Assembly: GCA_022710085.1 (NCBI GenBank)
Contig: JAKLHP010000008.1
Location: forward strand, 1 to 17,076
Source of the DNA: Patescibacteria group bacterium
GTDB lineage: Bacteria > Patescibacteriota > Minisyncoccia > Moranbacterales > JAKLHP01
DNA: 17,076 bases
Direction of reading: 5' to 3'
Every line of letters begins with the position of its first letter. The first letter of the stretch is position 1. The position numbers and the translations under genes were made by a program. Positions 14,923 through 17,076 of the stretch are shown in pieces. The notes beneath the pieces are model-generated. The model was given only the letters and a program-made list of their open reading frames with translations, had not been told where the DNA came from and ran no database searches.

Positions 14923-15954
14923 ATGAAAAAGACAACGAAAATATTTTTTATATTGCTGTTTTTGGCTGTGAGTTCGTTCGCGGGAGGTATTTTTGTTGCA
15001 GAAAAAAAAGCGGCGAAAAATCCCCCGAGAGTGGTAGAGAATATCATTGAGGAAAAGAAAGGGGAAGCTTCTGGCAATGAAAGTAATATAGAAATTGTTG
15101 AAGCAGAAAATCCGGAAGCTCAGGAAATCAAAGTTGAACAAAAAGAAAGCATTAAATTTTCCTTTGCAATTTTGGGCGATACTCAATATTTCAAGCCAGG
15201 AGCTTATGGGGACTATCAAAAAGCATCAGATAATATCAAAAAAATTAGTCCAGATATAGTTTTCGCTTTAGGGGACTTGGTTTCAAGCTGTGACAAGGAA
15301 AAAGAATGTGAAGATAAGATTAATAATTGGAAAAATGTCTTGGGAAAGCTTTCTTCGAAAACCTATGTCATGATGGGCAACCATGACAGGACCGGAGAGG
15401 AAAAATCAGACATTGCTTGGCAGAAAGTTTTCAATCTCCCTAATAATGGACCGGCTGGATTCTCGGAACTTACTTATTCATTTGACTTTCAAAATTCCCA
15501 TTTTATTATTTTGAGCAGCGATAAGCCGGAAGAAAATAGAATTAACGCTATTCAAAGAGGTTGGCTTGAACAGGACCTTAATAAAAATAACAAAGAAAAT
15601 ATTTTTGTTTTTTTTCATGAACCGGCATATCCGACAAATTCAAAAACAGGAGAATCCCTAGATGAAAATGCAGGTGAGCGCGATGCTCTTTGGAATATTT
15701 TTGTAAAATATAAAGTGGATGCGGTTTTTTCCGGCCACGAGCATATCCAAGCTCGCCGAAAAGTGGCGGGAATTTATCAGTTTATTTTTGGAAATACTGA
15801 TTCTTTTAATCATGATGCTCCAAAATCAGGAGTAGTTGAGTATTCATATATCGGACCAGGTTTTGGATTGGTTGAAGTAAGTGGAAAAGAAATTACCGTT
15901 AAAACCTACGAAACCGGAGGAAAAATTTTGGATACGTTTGCCTTATCGAAGTAA
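14923..15954 (+). CDS. Exported calcineurin-like metallophosphoesterase
   Basis: A 343-residue secreted or membrane-tethered enzyme predicted to hydrolyse a phosphoester using two metal ions. Residues 5-22 form a signal peptide or anchor. A charged, low-complexity linker rich in Glu and Lys (25-76) leads to the catalytic domain (about 78-320). The metal-binding motifs are all visible: GDTQ (85-88), GDLV (117-120), GNHD (152-155), FHEP (231-234) and GHEHIQ (271-276). The first motif has Gln where many relatives have His. The substrate cannot be told from sequence. Two cysteines at about 123 and 129 (SSCDKEKECE) could pair. It is 41 nt upstream of a small Cys-rich gene, possibly on the same transcript. 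Confidence 0.92.
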   Translation: MKKTTKIFFILLFLAVSSFAGGIFVAEKKAAKNPPRVVENIIEEKKGEASGNESNIEIVEAENPEAQEIKVEQKESIKFSFAILGDTQYFKPGAYGDYQKASDNIKKISPDIVFALGDLVSSCDKEKECEDKINNWKNVLGKLSSKTYVMMGNHDRTGEEKSDIAWQKVFNLPNNGPAGFSELTYSFDFQNSHFIILSSDKPEENRINAIQRGWLEQDLNKNNKENIFVFFHEPAYPTNSKTGESLDENAGERDALWNIFVKYKVDAVFSGHEHIQARRKVAGIYQFIFGNTDSFNHDAPKSGVVEYSYIGPGFGLVEVSGKEITVKTYETGGKILDTFALSK

Positions 15955-15980
15955 TTTTGATATAAAAAACTACAGTTAAA

Positions 15981-15987
15981 AAGGAGG
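15981..15987 (+). promoter_or_regulatory. Strong Shine-Dalgarno AAGGAGG
   Basis: AAGGAGG lies 5 nt before a GTG (15993) and 8 nt before an ATG (15996) in the same frame. It is strong evidence that the tiny downstream frame is translated. Confidence 0.75.
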
Positions 15988-15995
15988 TTACTGTG

Positions 15996-16175
15996 ATGGA
16001 TTTTGAAAGCAAAGAAGAGAAGAAAAGAGATTGCATCTTTCAAGGAATGGTTGAATGCGAAAGACTTCTTTATGAAAAATGTACCATGCCGGAAGACCAA
16101 CAGTGCCTTAAAAAGGATTCCGAGGGAGAAAAAGCCCAGGTTTCTTTCAGGGGAATAATTTTAAAACCAGCCTGA
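15996..16175 (+). CDS. Small four-cysteine protein of unknown function
   Basis: A 59-residue protein (60 if it starts at the GTG at 15993). It is not recognised as a known family. It has no signal peptide or membrane helix, so it is probably cytoplasmic. Four cysteines at 13, 21, 29 and 37 are spaced exactly eight apart (C-x7-C-x7-C-x7-C), inside a charged, helix-prone segment. The tail (about 46-59) is cysteine-free and reads QVSFRGIILKPA. The spacing could present thiols along one face of a helix or helical hairpin, for metal binding or disulfides. The strong ribosome binding site supports it as a real gene. It follows the phosphoesterase by 41 nt and is followed by a hairpin at 16185-16217. 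Confidence 0.7.
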   Translation: MDFESKEEKKRDCIFQGMVECERLLYEKCTMPEDQQCLKKDSEGEKAQVSFRGIILKPA

Positions 16176-16184
16176 ATTGAACAA

Positions 16185-16217
16185 GGGGCATGTAGCGATA
16201 AATATGCCGCATGCCCT
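16185..16217 (+). terminator. Hairpin between the Cys-rich gene and secD, possible weak terminator
   Basis: GGGCATG (16186-16192) pairs with CATGCCC (16210-16216), extendable by one G-T pair. The loop is 17 nt. An alternative pairing of GGCAT with ATGCC inside the loop is possible. No real T-run follows, so termination is uncertain. Confidence 0.4.
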
Positions 16218-16223
16218 CCTCAT

Positions 16224-16251
16224 TTGCCAATAAAGATTTTTTTAGTATAAT
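16224..16251 (+). promoter_or_regulatory. secD promoter, predicted to give a leaderless transcript
   Basis: TTGCCA (16224-16229), a 16-nt spacer, and a perfect TATAAT (16246-16251). The ATG is at 16259, only 7 nt after the hexamer, so transcription should start at or next to the start codon. Confidence 0.7.
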
Positions 16252-16258
16252 AAAAAGC

Positions 16259-17076
16259 ATGGTAGCAAGAGATAAAATAAAATTTAAATTTTTCGCAATA
16301 ATCGGATTGGCTGTTTTAGCATGTCTGGTGGCTTACCCGGAAATAATTAAGCCAGTGAAACCGGTATATGATTTTTTCAATAAAACCAAAGTTAATCTTG
16401 GACTCGATCTTCAAGGAGGGATTCATTTGGAATATAAAGCCGATACTTCCAATGTTGATTCATCAAAAAAGGCAGATGCTCTTCAGGCTGCCCAGGACGT
16501 AATAGAAAGAAGAATCAATGCTTTCGGAGTAGGAGAGCCGCTAATCCAGACCGCCCGTTATGGATCAGATGATTATGTAATTGTTGAACTTCCCGGGATA
16601 AAAGACATCGAAGAAGCTAAGAAAAGAATAAAAGATACCCCATTTTTGGAATTCAAAGAAGAATCCGGAGAGGAGGACAATAAAGAAATAAATAAAATGT
16701 TTGAATCGGCTAACGCTGAAACAAAGAAAAAAGCTGAAGAAGCCCTGAAAAGAGCTTCACAAGGGGAAGATTTTGGAGCGTTGGCCAAGGAATTCAGCCA
16801 GGATCCAGGATCAAAGGAACAGGGAGGAGATCTGAACTTTGTGAAAAAAGGATCTTTTGTTCCCGAATTCGATAAAATTTTATTTGAAGGAAATTTGAAA
16901 GACGGAGAAATAGTCCCAGCACTTGTTGAAACCCAATATGGTTGGCATATTATCAAATATATCGAATCGAGAGGGGAGGGCGACGAAAAAGAAGTCCACA
17001 GTGCCCACATCCTTTTCCAGAAACAATCAGCAGAAAATTATCCCGAGTTCAAGTATAAATCAACCGGACTTTCCGG
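16259..17076 (+). CDS. secD: SecD, N-terminal part, with inserted parvulin-like domain (runs off the window)
   Basis: The first 272 residues of the preprotein translocase subunit SecD, which with SecF aids late steps of protein export. A membrane helix (about 10-26) is followed by the SecD signature LGLDLQGGIHLEY (47-59) and the first periplasmic region with VIERRINAFGVGEP (81-94) and VELPGI (109-114). At about 133 the SecD sequence breaks off. Residues 145-236 match a PpiC/parvulin isomerase: GEDFGALAKEFSQDPGS, GGDLNFV, GSFVPEFDKILFE and YGWHIIKY. A strand HSAHILF (247-253), which normally opens a parvulin domain, comes after it. SecD resumes at YKSTGLSG (266-273). The frame is open to the last base. 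The start is the only ATG near the promoter; no Shine-Dalgarno is present. Confidence 0.93.
   Translation, partial: MVARDKIKFKFFAIIGLAVLACLVAYPEIIKPVKPVYDFFNKTKVNLGLDLQGGIHLEYKADTSNVDSSKKADALQAAQDVIERRINAFGVGEPLIQTARYGSDDYVIVELPGIKDIEEAKKRIKDTPFLEFKEESGEEDNKEINKMFESANAETKKKAEEALKRASQGEDFGALAKEFSQDPGSKEQGGDLNFVKKGSFVPEFDKILFEGNLKDGEIVPALVETQYGWHIIKYIESRGEGDEKEVHSAHILFQKQSAENYPEFKYKSTGLS

Noticed and set aside
16573..17010. Minus-strand frame of 145 codons
   Set aside because: It is antisense to the well-recognised SecD/parvulin coding sequence.
1..17076. Recoded TGA (as in Gracilibacteria or Absconditabacteria)
   Set aside because: TGA ends several genes at expected positions (3045, 4791, 8592, 12578, 16175), and the two overlapping ATGA junctions make sense only with TGA as stop.
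1..17076. CRISPR arrays, tRNA or rRNA genes, insertion sequences
   Set aside because: No regularly spaced repeats, cloverleaf-like sequences, transposase frames or flanking inverted repeats were seen; gaps between genes are all about 200 bases or less.

Overview
The window reads as a chromosomal segment of a Patescibacteria (Candidate Phyla Radiation) bacterium, probably a Parcubacteria-type lineage. This is inferred from family resemblance and not from a marker gene. The DNA is AT-rich and densely packed, and every complete gene lies on the + strand. Most genes have no Shine-Dalgarno sequence. The histidine kinases carry HisKA segments of the type common in that group, type IV pilus genes form a compact cluster, and SecD has a parvulin-like insertion. 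The standard code is used, with TGA as a normal stop.

Layout. (1) 70-3520: a large membrane sensor kinase (solute-binding domain, three PAS domains, HisKA, HATPase), then a single-domain response regulator. (2) 3639-5292: a membrane-anchored cyclophilin-like protein and two small unknown proteins (one with a signal peptide), bounded by hairpin terminators. (3) 5447-11330: a second single-domain response regulator leading a type IV pilus operon: PilB, PilC and four prepilin-like proteins with overlapping or abutting ends. The second prepilin carries a predicted seven-bladed LVIVD-type beta-propeller. (4) 11532-14800: a Cache-HAMP sensor with no kinase domain, overlapping by 4 nt a second multi-PAS histidine kinase. 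(5) 14923-16175: an exported metallophosphoesterase and a tiny four-cysteine protein. (6) From 16259 to the window end: the N-terminal part of SecD, interrupted by a parvulin domain whose first strand appears to have moved to its C-terminal end.

How the genes may work together. Two kinases, two receiver-only regulators and a kinase-less sensor surround a pilus assembly cluster, so surface sensing or regulation of pilus dynamics is a reasonable guess. Nothing in the sequence proves which kinase talks to which regulator. Much of the rest faces outside the membrane: cyclophilin, phosphoesterase, signal-peptide protein, pilins and SecD.

Expression signals. Four genes or operons are preceded by TGTG(G/T)TATA(A/G)T, an extended -10 motif. 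The secD promoter lies so close to its ATG that the transcript should be leaderless. Only the three small unknown genes carry strong GGAGG ribosome binding sites. No tRNA, rRNA, CRISPR array or insertion sequence was seen, and no gene-free stretch exceeds about 200 bases.
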